From Methanothermobacter wolfeii (GTDB lineage Archaea > Methanobacteriota > Methanobacteria > Methanobacteriales > Methanothermobacteraceae), in NCBI RefSeq assembly GCF_025397995.1, contig NZ_CP104550.1:648001-712000 (forward strand): 64,000 nt of DNA, given 5' to 3'. Position 1 is the first letter of the stretch. The number at the start of each line of letters is the position of its first letter. The position numbers and the translations under genes are program-made. Below the pieces are notes generated by a model. That model ran no database searches. It saw only the letters and a list, made by a program, of their open reading frames with translations, and was not told where the DNA came from. Shown piece after piece: positions 26,578 through 35,395 of the stretch.

Positions 26578-28396
26578 TTGGCGAGAAATAAAATTTCATT
26601 TGATTTTAATATTTTAAGTTCTCTGAAAAATGAAAAATTGACCTCTCCGATGATAATGTCGTTTTTGTTGCCTTTAATGGGTATAATAGGTTCTTATATT
26701 ATGAGAACTTACCATAGTCCTTTATTTAATATTTTTTTGATGATGTTGGTAATAGTTTATGCTATTTCTTTGATCACGATCTTTCGCGGAAGTATTTCAT
26801 CACTAACCTATACAACCGCCATATTTAATATTAGTCTGAGTATGGCTTTGGTGGTGTCTTTATATTCAGAATATATATGGGTATTCAATGATGCAATGCT
26901 TGAATACTATCTGGGTAATTTAACACTTAAAATGGGATATTGGTCTATTTCAAATTATGCGGGTGCATATAATTCTTGTTTAAGTATTACAATATTTCCA
27001 GCGATCTATTCATTATTGAGCGGATTATCTGTGAATTGTATCTTTAAATTAATGCAATGTGGTCTCTTTTTACTTCCTATTATAGTTTTCAATATTTTTA
27101 GGGAATATGGTGGTAGAAGAGCCTTAATAGCTGCAATTTTATTTGCATCTCAGCAGCCATTTCTGTGGGATATGCCGACACATTTAAGAACTGCGATGGC
27201 AGTCTTCTTCTTTGCGCTGGCGGTGATGGTCTTGTTAAATAATAGGATCATGGGGTGGAAGAAGGCTCTTCTATTTTTAATATTCTCAATTCTGATAATA
27301 TTCTCACATTACTCAACGGCTTATCTAACTTTTTTCATATTTTTGTTCTCTTCAATATTATTGTTCTTCAAGGAGGAGAATAATTCAAATCTTACGATAG
27401 GTTTCAGTGTTCTGTTTTTCACGGTTTTATTTCTATGGTTCGGCCAGGTTACTAGGGTCCCGTTCATTGCAGGAGTTGAGTTCTTTAGGAATACTATTGC
27501 TAGTCTTACAAAATTTTTTGTAATGGATTATAGAGGTGGAACTGTTACTACAGCATTTGGTGTTGGGGTTAAGTATGTTTCACAGTTTGTGAGAATTATT
27601 AGTCACTATTTGTCTCTTGGTTTCATTGCCATAGGTATTGTGGATGCACTTCGGAAAAGATATTCAGAGCATTTAAATGCTAATCTTATTTGTTTATCCT
27701 TTGTCGGTCTATTTATCCTTTTTTTATCTGTTGTACTTCCCTATGTCACGAAGGGTTATGATGTGGAAAGGTTATTTTACCATATTCTCATATTCACTGC
27801 GATTTTCTTTGTTTTTGGGGGGGGGGGAATTTATTGCAGAAAAATTCTTTAGAGTTTTTAATAGAGGATCTTTAGTCCAGTGGAGAGTATTAATACTTTC
27901 TTCAGTACTTTTTTTACAGTTTATTGCTGGGACTTCCCTCGTTTACAGTTTAGGTGATGCTCCAGGGCGTGCATTTCCAGAATTTTCTGAAAAGACCGTG
28001 CTTGATGCGGGTACGGTCTACAAAAGCGACGTTTACAGTGCCTTATGGGTATTGCATTTTGGTGATGAAAAGAAGGTTGTGCTCTTTGATAATATTGGAG
28101 ATCACAAGTTCCTTTTTTCAGTATGTTCGTTTGGTAAAGGATTTTCTACTGGGAATTTTAAAATGAGCTTTTTCACGGAGGAAATATTCACAGCAAAAAA
28201 ATTTAGAATTCTTAACTATACAAGTCCTTCTGGAATAAACAATTACTATGGATATCTGTCCAGATATAATGTTTTAAATAAAAAAATAATTTTAGATTCT
28301 TCTCTAGAAAACGACACGCTCCTAAATACTATAAATAGAATTGCTAAGTCAAATGTTATTTATGATAACGGTTACTCTAAGATACTATCAAAATAA
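26578..28396 (+). pseudogene. N-truncated, frameshifted DUF2206-like paralogue
   Basis: The sequence matches the protein of 24038-26128 from about its residue 120 onward: SPMIMSFLLPLMGIIGSYI beside SPALVSFMFPVITVLGSYL, and AYNSCLSITIFPAIYSLL beside AYNACLSVTILPAVYRFI. The first four helices are absent. The frame is then lost inside a run of eleven G (27817-27827): upstream it reads FFVFGGGG, downstream GGGEFIAEKFF continues to a stop at 28396. Ten or thirteen G would join the two parts. The C-terminal soluble domain is present. The gene is at best phase-off; with its N-terminus missing it is probably dead. Confidence 0.75.
27817..27827 (+). repeat. G11 tract at a frameshift
   Basis: Eleven consecutive G residues interrupt the DUF2206-like paralogue. 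It is the longest homopolymer I noticed in the window and lies precisely at the frame change. Confidence 0.85.
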
Positions 28397-28431
28397 TGAT
28401 ACTAAAATGTATAACAATTGGAGGCCATATT

Positions 28432-28650
28432 ATGACTAAAATACTCATAACGAATACGAACTGTTCATGGAATAAGGGATCTGTAGCGCAGGTTGTAGGT
28501 ACAGTTAAGACCTCAAAAAGGTTAATAGCCGAGCCGAATTTCCTCTACTGGTCTTGAACTTGACACTAAAGAGTGTAAGATGCATAAGTTAGAAGGATTT
28601 ATAATCTGGGGCTTAAAACTAAAAATCAAGAAAAGAATGTGGTGTCAGAT
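28432..28650 (+). pseudogene. remnant of a polysaccharide pyruvyl transferase gene
   Basis: A good GGAGG site precedes an ATG at 28432 that opens only 41 codons: MTKILITNTNCSWNKGSVAQ, then VVGTVKTSKRLIAEPNF. This is the typical start of polysaccharide pyruvyl transferases, also seen at 29743. After the stop another frame reads LDTKECKMHKLEGF, which fits the following part of the same family. A frameshift and a large deletion are inferred. The next intact gene starts at 28652. Confidence 0.5.
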
Positions 28651-28651
28651 C

Positions 28652-29740
28652 ATGAAAATACTTTTCATACATAATACGGCTATGTGGTACAGAATACCTT
28701 TTTTCAAAAAATTGAATGAATTATTTGAAATCAAATATTTTTTCACAGATTTTAATATTATTGGAGACGTTTATGCAGAATCATATAAGGATGCGATTAA
28801 AGAGATGGAGGGATTGGATTATAAAATTTCTGGTAGCATTTTTGATCTTGCAAAGGAGCTTTTAAAAGCTGATTATGATCTGGTGGTTGGAGGTTCATGG
28901 GATAATATTCCTGAATTAGTTAAAACGATGATAATATATGCTATTGCAAAGCTGAGAGGGAAGAAGATACTGCTCTTCAGGGAGGATTGGGACTGGGGAT
29001 TTTCAACCAAGAGAAAACTTATAAATCCATTAGTAAAAATTTTCTCGAAGCTGGCTGATGCTATTGTAGTACCAGGGACCATACACAAGAAATACTATGA
29101 AAAGCTCACTAAAAGTGAAAAGATATTTATAATGCCCAATGCAACTCATATAAAAATAAAAAATAATAATATAAAGGGAGATTTCAATAAAAAAATTGTA
29201 CTATACGTAGGACGTTTGGTAAAACGAAAAGGTGTTGACTACCTTATAAAGGCATTTGGGGTGTTAGATGATCCAGAATCCTCTTTAGTTATAGTGGGTT
29301 ATGGTGATGAAGAAGAAAATCTTAAAAAACTTGTTGAAGAACTGAAAATCGATAATGTATTTTTTGCAGGCAAAGCATCTCAGGATGAAATATGCACCTA
29401 TTATTTAATGGCGAATGTTGTTGTTGTGCCATCTATCACGTTTAAAATAGGTGATCCATGGGTTTTTGTACTTAATGAAGCCATGCAATGCGGTAAACCA
29501 GTTATTGCAACGGAGGCTGTTGGAGGTGCATATAACCTGATCAGGGATGGTGTTAATGGATTCATGGTACCTGAGAGAGATGTTGAAGCACTGGCCTTAT
29601 CTATAAAGAAAATACTAGATGACCCTGACCTTGAAAGGAGGATGGGTGATGCTTCTAGAAAGATAATAAATGATGGATTCACATATGATCACATGGTTGA
29701 AGGATTTAATGCGGCTGTAAGGTATATATGTGAGGAATAA
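28652..29740 (+). CDS. GT4 glycosyltransferase
   Basis: This 362-residue GT-B enzyme starts at ATG 28652 (MKILFIHNTAMWYRIPFF), behind a GGTG element; the frame is open further upstream, but that part belongs to the pyruvyl transferase remnant. Domain 2 begins with VLYVGRLVKRKGVDYLIKAF and carries ANVVVVPSITFKIGDPW, VLNEAMQCGKPVIAT and GVNGFMVPERDVEAL, all intact. A start with NTAMWYR and an early FFTDF is seen in fucosyl- or mannosyl-type GT4 enzymes, but I do not assign a sugar. The pyruvyl transferase follows after two bases. Confidence 0.88.
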   Translation: MKILFIHNTAMWYRIPFFKKLNELFEIKYFFTDFNIIGDVYAESYKDAIKEMEGLDYKISGSIFDLAKELLKADYDLVVGGSWDNIPELVKTMIIYAIAKLRGKKILLFREDWDWGFSTKRKLINPLVKIFSKLADAIVVPGTIHKKYYEKLTKSEKIFIMPNATHIKIKNNNIKGDFNKKIVLYVGRLVKRKGVDYLIKAFGVLDDPESSLVIVGYGDEEENLKKLVEELKIDNVFFAGKASQDEICTYYLMANVVVVPSITFKIGDPWVFVLNEAMQCGKPVIATEAVGGAYNLIRDGVNGFMVPERDVEALALSIKKILDDPDLERRMGDASRKIINDGFTYDHMVEGFNAAVRYICEE

Positions 29741-29742
29741 AG

Positions 29743-30912
29743 GTGAAAGGTGTCAGATTTTTACTTATAGGCATTGAATGTTCTAGAAATAAAGGAACTG
29801 CAGCCATACTTAAAAGTACAGTTCAGACACTAAAGAACTATTTTGAAAACGCACTATTCAAGGCAGTGACTCCATGGCCAAACAGGGACAAATTAAACTG
29901 TAAGGGAATTGAATTTTCAGATGATCTACTTTCAAAACTCCGTTTATTCAAAATCAGAAAAGAATCTGATGACTTTGATATCGTTATTGATCTCCATGGA
30001 GACACCATTTCTGAGGACTATGGAATACTAACAGTATTCGGGTTTTTTTATAATATAGTTTCCTATAAATTACTGGCTAAGAAGGCTTATGTTATTTATG
30101 CACAGTCCCTGGGGCCATTTAATAATCCCATTTCCCGTTTATTGGCCAAGTTCTGCTTAAATAAAGTTGACCTTCTGATTATAAGGGAGAAGATAACAGA
30201 GAATTATTTAAAAATGTTAGGAATAAGAAATTACTTTTTAGGAGCTGACCCCGCCTTTCTACTTAAAACCGCATCGAAGGAAAATATCAAGGAAATACTA
30301 AAAAATGAGGATATAAGGGCGTCTCAGGGATCAATAATAGGTATAAATGTGAGTCAGCACATATATGATCTTCTTAAAGATGCTGGTCGTCATATGGATT
30401 ATATAATGATGAATGCTAAACTCATAGACAAACTAATCGAAACCTATGATGTTAACATACTCCTAATACCTCATGTCCTAAATAATGTCCATGATGATTA
30501 TTCAATTGCAAAAAAAGTTTATTCAAAAATCAAAAATAAGAATCTCGTTAATGTTATTGAAGGGGACTATACGCCAGAGGAAGTTAAAGGAATAATAGGA
30601 CTTTGTGATTTATTTATAGGGGCAAGGATGCACGCTGTTATTGCATCAACATCACAGTGCATACCAAGTGTTGGTATTGCCTACAGTCACAAAATGCATG
30701 GGATAATAGGAGAACTTCTTGGCCTAGATGAGTACATAATAGACATAGATGATTTGAACTATGATATCCTACATGAAAAGACCATGAAGGCCTGGGAGAA
30801 CCGTGAAAGAATAAAAAAACATCTAGAAAAGGTCATCCCAGAGGTGAAAAGAAAGGCCCTCAAGAATGGTGAACTTGTAAGGGAACTCTGCGATTCCCTT
30901 AAAATCACATGA
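29743..30912 (+). CDS. polysaccharide pyruvyl transferase family protein
   Basis: This 389-residue protein (GTG start after a GAGGA site) has the family pattern: LLIGIECSRNKGTAAILKST at the N-terminus, DIVIDLHGDTISEDYG, AYVIYAQSLGPF near 120, and LFIGARMHAVIASTSQCIPS, then AYSHKMHGIIGELL near 285-315. The GARMHA motif with its histidine is the signature of CsaB/WcaK-type enzymes, which add ketal pyruvate from phosphoenolpyruvate to sugars of surface polymers. It is intact, unlike the remnant just upstream. Its 3' end overlaps the oppositely oriented FrhB-like gene by 8 bp. Confidence 0.88.
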   Translation: MKGVRFLLIGIECSRNKGTAAILKSTVQTLKNYFENALFKAVTPWPNRDKLNCKGIEFSDDLLSKLRLFKIRKESDDFDIVIDLHGDTISEDYGILTVFGFFYNIVSYKLLAKKAYVIYAQSLGPFNNPISRLLAKFCLNKVDLLIIREKITENYLKMLGIRNYFLGADPAFLLKTASKENIKEILKNEDIRASQGSIIGINVSQHIYDLLKDAGRHMDYIMMNAKLIDKLIETYDVNILLIPHVLNNVHDDYSIAKKVYSKIKNKNLVNVIEGDYTPEEVKGIIGLCDLFIGARMHAVIASTSQCIPSVGIAYSHKMHGIIGELLGLDEYIIDIDDLNYDILHEKTMKAWENRERIKKHLEKVIPEVKRKALKNGELVRELCDSLKIT

Positions 30913-32122
30913 GGAAATCTTTACGAGCCTTTAGAGATACGAGAATGGAGTATAGGGTCATGTATATCTTTATGAGTTTTTTGGGAATTCGCAGTTTTTC
31001 TGGTTCAAAAATGGAGATTAATTTGTCGATAAGGTCAATTTCTGGGAATCTGCCTTTATATAGGTCATTATCGATCATATGAACCTTCTTTTTCATGTAA
31101 ATATTGTATAATTGTGAAAGAAGGACCTTTTCTGCTTCTATAGGTTCAAGGTTACATAGTCCCTCCTTCTTAAGGTCATCAAGTATTTTAATGTCCTTCC
31201 TGAGTACTATTAAGGTTTTTCCTATATTTTCACCTTCAAATTCCCGTAGCCAGGGGTCTGCAAATGACATGTCAGACAGTTCAGCCATATGGTCAGAGCA
31301 TCTTCTACATCTTGGGGGTATAAAGAGTTGCCCGAACCCAGATCCCCAATATTCGGGTAGTAGTAGTATTTGACCCGTGGTTGTTTCAATTTTAAGGCTT
31401 CCGGGCCATCCCTCACCACGATACTTTATACTTTTAACTTCATTTTTGCTGACTCCCAGTTTTTCAAGGAGGAATTCCGTGGCCATGAATGATGGTGTGT
31501 GGTTGCATACTATTCCTAGGTGATATACTATCCTCTCCCTCAGTTTCCTGTTGATCATTTCAGCCTTCCTGATGCCCTGGATATGGCAGGGCAGCCCTAC
31601 AACAGCGTACTTTCCAGGTTCCCTGAGGATCTCCCTGAGGGCTATATTCGCGGGTACCGGGCAGTACTTGGATCCAGCCGCCTCAATGATATCCTCAGGG
31701 GTCCTTGCAATGAAAGGTTCAGGTTCAAGGGGTTTCTCAGGGTTCATATGGGTTACAAGGGCCCCGTCGACGATGCCCTTATCAATTAGGTGGATGAGTA
31801 TCTGGGTCACCATACCGCCTGATGATGCATTGTATCTGAGTTTTTCATCGGTTGAATGGGCAACATAGCAGGCTTCATGGTTGCCAAGGAGCATGTCCTC
31901 TCCTTCATAACCGAATATTTCCCTGTTAAGTTCCCTGAAATCAACGGATACCCCCGGGCAGACCTTTATGCAGACGCCGCACTCATCACATTCCCCTACT
32001 ATGATTGGTTCATATATTCCTTTTTTTCTGTTAACATTCATTTCAATTATCTCTCTGGGGCACATGGCAGCGCATGTCCCGCAGCCGGTACAAAGATCCC
32101 TGATCTCACCAATGTTCTTCAT
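30905..32122 (-). CDS. FrhB/FdhB-like F420 dehydrogenase beta family protein
   Basis: This 405-residue protein begins with two 4Fe-4S motifs, CTGCGTCAAMCP and CDECGVCIKVCPG, followed by the FrhB N and C domains: YNASSGGMVTQIL, GLPCHIQGIRKAE and PRCRRCSDHMAELSDMSFAD. FrhB and FpoF use this module with F420 and flavin. Stand-alone copies are common in polysaccharide gene clusters, where the substrate is not known. Here it overlaps the flippase gene by four bases and faces the pyruvyl transferase, so I infer a redox step in surface-glycan synthesis. All cysteines of both clusters are present. Confidence 0.88.
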   Translation of the reverse strand: MKNIGEIRDLCTGCGTCAAMCPREIIEMNVNRKKGIYEPIIVGECDECGVCIKVCPGVSVDFRELNREIFGYEGEDMLLGNHEACYVAHSTDEKLRYNASSGGMVTQILIHLIDKGIVDGALVTHMNPEKPLEPEPFIARTPEDIIEAAGSKYCPVPANIALREILREPGKYAVVGLPCHIQGIRKAEMINRKLRERIVYHLGIVCNHTPSFMATEFLLEKLGVSKNEVKSIKYRGEGWPGSLKIETTTGQILLLPEYWGSGFGQLFIPPRCRRCSDHMAELSDMSFADPWLREFEGENIGKTLIVLRKDIKILDDLKKEGLCNLEPIEAEKVLLSQLYNIYMKKKVHMIDNDLYKGRFPEIDLIDKLISIFEPEKLRIPKKLIKIYMTLYSILVSLKARKDFLM

Positions 32123-33552
32123 GGACTCCTCCCCATAAGTTTCATCAGTATCACCTTATCCTCCTCATCAAAGGTCCTGATGAGGATAAGGACTCCGAAG
32201 TAAATGCAGGATGCAAGAAGTATAATGATTAAAAGGTTCAGGTCCATCATCAGGTAGACGGCCGCCCCCATAATTACAGATGCAAGTGCAGGTTTCCTGA
32301 ATGTACCGTTCACATCTACATGTTTATAGTGTCTACCTATATAGTGGAGGAAGAGCATGTAGAGGAATAGCTCTGACACCACTGTCGCTATACTTGCACC
32401 GATGTAACTGTATAATGGTATGAGTATGATGTTCAGTATGATGTTCAGGGCAGCGCTCAGGCTCACGCTGAGCATCCTGAGGCCCTGCCTGTCTATGGAA
32501 CTTAAAAGGGTCCCTGTGATGGTGCTCACAAGCCTTATGGGTATGAAGAGGCTCAGGATCTGAAAGGCGATTATGGATCCACTGAAACCTCCACCGTAGA
32601 AGAGGGAGATGAACCTGTCTGCAAGTACCAGACACCCGGCGGCCATGGGGAAGCTGATGATTGAAAGATACTTGCAGGATACCATGGTAAAGTTCTCAAG
32701 GACATCCCCCCCATCAGTAAACTGCCTTGACATCACTGGATAAACCGCTGATGAAACCATGCCTGATATTATCATGCTGAGGCTCAGGAGGGGGTTGTAG
32801 GCAGCATTGTATACACCAACAGCAACATCATCCCTGAGGATCCCCAGGAGCACGGTGTCTATCTTGAAGAAGAACACTGCAAAAAGGGAATTAAGACCGA
32901 AGGGGAGACCCTCCACGAGGAGCCTCCACTGAAGACCAGGTTCAAAGCTGATGGACGGCCTCACAAACCTCTTAAAGCTGATAGCTGATGCAACAAGGAG
33001 GTCAAGGACACCGGCAACTGCATAGACAAGGGCAACGGCAAAGACACCATAACCCATGAAAAGGACCGCGAGTCCAAGCGTGACGGTCACGGACCTCTCA
33101 ATTATCTGGAAGACTGCAACATACTCCATCCTCTCCCACGCCTGGAAGAGTGAGAGATAGGTGCCTGAAATCGTGAGAAGGACGTTATAGAATCCGAAGA
33201 GGTAAAGGAGCATGGTCATATCACCGCTAAGTGATAGTAACCATGAAAGGATGGGTACCAGTGCAAGGGTCATCACCCCCAGCGGCACCTTCAGGATGAC
33301 GGCGTTACTGATGTAACTTTCCGAGAGATCCTTATCCCTTGCTATCTCTCTTACAAGTAACTGGTTGACACCGAGGTCTGTGAATGTTGCAAGGAGAGTG
33401 GTAAGTGAGATTGCAAAACTGTACTTCCCGAAGTCGGCTTCGCCAAGGATCCTTGCAAGGTATAGGAGGAGTACGAAGGCCATTAATGATGTTAAAACCT
33501 GGGCAAACCCTGTAACACCGATGTTCTTAACTATCCTCTGCACCTGATTCAT
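32119..33552 (-). CDS. Wzx-type polysaccharide flippase
   Basis: This 477-residue membrane protein has about 14 helices and the MOP superfamily pattern: ARILGEADFGKYSFAISL, DLGVNQLLVREIARDK, LFQAWERMEYVAVFQI and FFFKIDTVLLGILRDD. Wzx proteins move lipid-linked oligosaccharide units across the membrane for polymerisation outside. It is in an operon with the FrhB-like gene. Its length is normal and no damage is seen. It differs in subfamily from the two flippases at 36232 and 54200, which resemble each other. Confidence 0.9.
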   Translation of the reverse strand: MNQVQRIVKNIGVTGFAQVLTSLMAFVLLLYLARILGEADFGKYSFAISLTTLLATFTDLGVNQLLVREIARDKDLSESYISNAVILKVPLGVMTLALVPILSWLLSLSGDMTMLLYLFGFYNVLLTISGTYLSLFQAWERMEYVAVFQIIERSVTVTLGLAVLFMGYGVFAVALVYAVAGVLDLLVASAISFKRFVRPSISFEPGLQWRLLVEGLPFGLNSLFAVFFFKIDTVLLGILRDDVAVGVYNAAYNPLLSLSMIISGMVSSAVYPVMSRQFTDGGDVLENFTMVSCKYLSIISFPMAAGCLVLADRFISLFYGGGFSGSIIAFQILSLFIPIRLVSTITGTLLSSIDRQGLRMLSVSLSAALNIILNIILIPLYSYIGASIATVVSELFLYMLFLHYIGRHYKHVDVNGTFRKPALASVIMGAAVYLMMDLNLLIIILLASCIYFGVLILIRTFDEEDKVILMKLMGRSP

Positions 33553-33689
33553 ACCATCACTTTATAGGTCCATGTTTATATCCTTTTCATATGATGCAGA
33601 TGAAGAGTCTAAGATGCCGGCGGTAGATCAATCCCCTGGCCCTGACATGGCCAACTAACTATGAGAACCTGTCTACTCCACACATTTAA

Positions 33690-34240
33690 CTGGAGTGAAT
33701 AGGACATGATTCCAGCATATCCAGATACAAAGGTTCATACTGCCCTGCAAGAACTGTTACAGGGGCCCCGGAGCTACTACACAAGCTTGTATACCATTTA
33801 AGGAACCATATCGGATTCAATGCTTACTTATATTATTATCCTGCCGTTAAGGAGCCGGCCCCTGAAGAATACAGGGTTTATAATGTCATGGTTGGTGAAA
33901 TAGAATATGATGAGGGAATACTCATAGCACCCGAGGTAAAGGATGGGCTGTGACCCCCTCAGTGTACATGATAATATAAGAAGCGGGTATGGTTCAGCGG
34001 ACAATTACCACACTTCAAGGCTTAAAGGATGGAGTAGGATCTTGAATGCACTCATCACCAGGGCCTATCTCCTCTGACGGGTTCCCGCATGCATTGGAAC
34101 TAACAGAGGATCGGATTAGGGATATTGATGGTGCTGATGATTCCCTTGAAAGCGTCGATTTTCTCCTTGCACGGTCACATTACTCCCTCAAGGTTTTAAA
34201 GGAGAGTACCAATCAAGGTTTATTAACTTTCAGTATCTGA
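33690..34240 (+). pseudogene. decayed glycosyltransferase-like sequence
   Basis: No long frame exists in this 550-bp stretch, but three fragments in different frames have protein-like composition. They read HLRNHIGFNAYLYYYP...GEIEYDEGILIAPEV, then NYHTSRLKGWSRILNALI, then EDRIRDIDGADDSLESVDFL with LLARSHYSLKVLKES. They resemble successive parts of a glycosyltransferase whose N-terminal domain handles an epithet such as GFNAY...YYP...IIAPE. Several stops and frame changes separate them. The assignment is from pattern only. Confidence 0.4.
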
Positions 34241-34354
34241 ATAAGGATTTTTTAGCAAACTGGGGGCTCTGAATAAACTCATGATTGTCATGTGGAGAAT
34301 CATATTTGTTCATCCATATAACACTCTAATAATGATACCGTTTCCCTGGTAAAA

Positions 34355-35329
34355 CTATTCATATAACTGTTTTTTAGGTTTCTCGTTATTGAAGTTTCCT
34401 CGGATACCATCATAATATGCACTCAGTATGAATCTGCATCTTTTTATTACATTATCCATGGAGATGATCTGTCCCAGTAGTGAAAGGGGAATTGCCCTTA
34501 AAAGGAATATGTAGAAGAGCAGGGGGTTCATATTCCTTTTACGTAGCCAGGTATGGTTCCTGAGACCATAATACCTGAGCCATAGTTTCTCATAGGGAAC
34601 CATGGAAACTTCTTTCCATAAAAATCTTTTCTTTTCAAGGTTATCCCAGGCAGCGTCCTTGTGGAGTATCCTGCTTCCTGTAACAAGGATTATATCACCC
34701 GTACCCCTCAACCTTAAACAGTACTCAACATCATCATAGTGCAGGAAAAAATCTTCCCTCGGGAACCCAACCTTCCCTATGGACTCTGAATTAATGAGGA
34801 TGCCCACAAATGATGCGTGGTCAATCTTAATGCACTCATCATTTATCTCAGGATTAATGGGTCGTACAACCCATCTGAAACTGTTAAAGTCAAAGAAACC
34901 CCTGTGTATCACCTGTGGCATGCCATCAATGCCAACCTTTAGATTGGCAAGGGCAGCAACACCATCACTCTCATAATCAAGTAATCTCTCAAGACTCTCA
35001 GGGAGGGGTTCAGCATCATCGTCCATGAGCCATATCCAGTCGTATCCATCACTGTAGGCTCTTCTGACTCCCTCATGGAATCCTCCGGCTCCCCCCGTGT
35101 TTTTCGGGAGTCTGATGTAGTTGACTTTAATCACACCTCCATCATGGAGGTTCTCCATGCTTCCGTTAAGGTATCCTTCCTTCCCGAGGAGTTCCTCTGT
35201 ACCGTCGGTTGATGCGTTGTCTATGATGTACAGGGCATCAAGGGGTCTTGTCTGCCTCCTGAGGGCCTCCAGGCATTCAATGAGAAGTTCCTTCCGATTA
35301 AAGGTCACAACCACTGCTGAAACTTTCAA
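34355..35329 (-). CDS. GT2 galactofuranosyltransferase-like enzyme
   Basis: This 324-residue protein has the GT2 opening KVSAVVVTFNRKELLIECL, DNASTDGTEEL, then NTGGAGGFHEGVRRA and DWIWLMDDDAEPLPESL (DDD metal site), and FFLHYDDVEYCLRLRGTG around the catalytic base. NTGGAGGF and WLMDDDAEP are typical of the GlfT2/rhamnosyl-galactofuranosyl group. The neighbouring UDP-galactopyranose mutase fragment supports galactofuranose as the donor sugar, although that mutase is broken here. A hydrophobic C-terminal segment may tether it to the membrane. Intact. Confidence 0.85.
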   Translation of the reverse strand: MKVSAVVVTFNRKELLIECLEALRRQTRPLDALYIIDNASTDGTEELLGKEGYLNGSMENLHDGGVIKVNYIRLPKNTGGAGGFHEGVRRAYSDGYDWIWLMDDDAEPLPESLERLLDYESDGVAALANLKVGIDGMPQVIHRGFFDFNSFRWVVRPINPEINDECIKIDHASFVGILINSESIGKVGFPREDFFLHYDDVEYCLRLRGTGDIILVTGSRILHKDAAWDNLEKKRFLWKEVSMVPYEKLWLRYYGLRNHTWLRKRNMNPLLFYIFLLRAIPLSLLGQIISMDNVIKRCRFILSAYYDGIRGNFNNEKPKKQLYE

Positions 35330-35395
35330 GGTATCTCCTCTCGTGTGGTTCTCTTAAAACATGGTACTTTACTTCTATTGTAGCGGCTGAATTCA

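Noticed and set aside
28580-28651. N-terminal extension of the GT4 protein at 28652
   Set aside because: The 24 extra residues align with the pyruvyl transferase remnant, while ATG 28652 gives the usual GT4 start.
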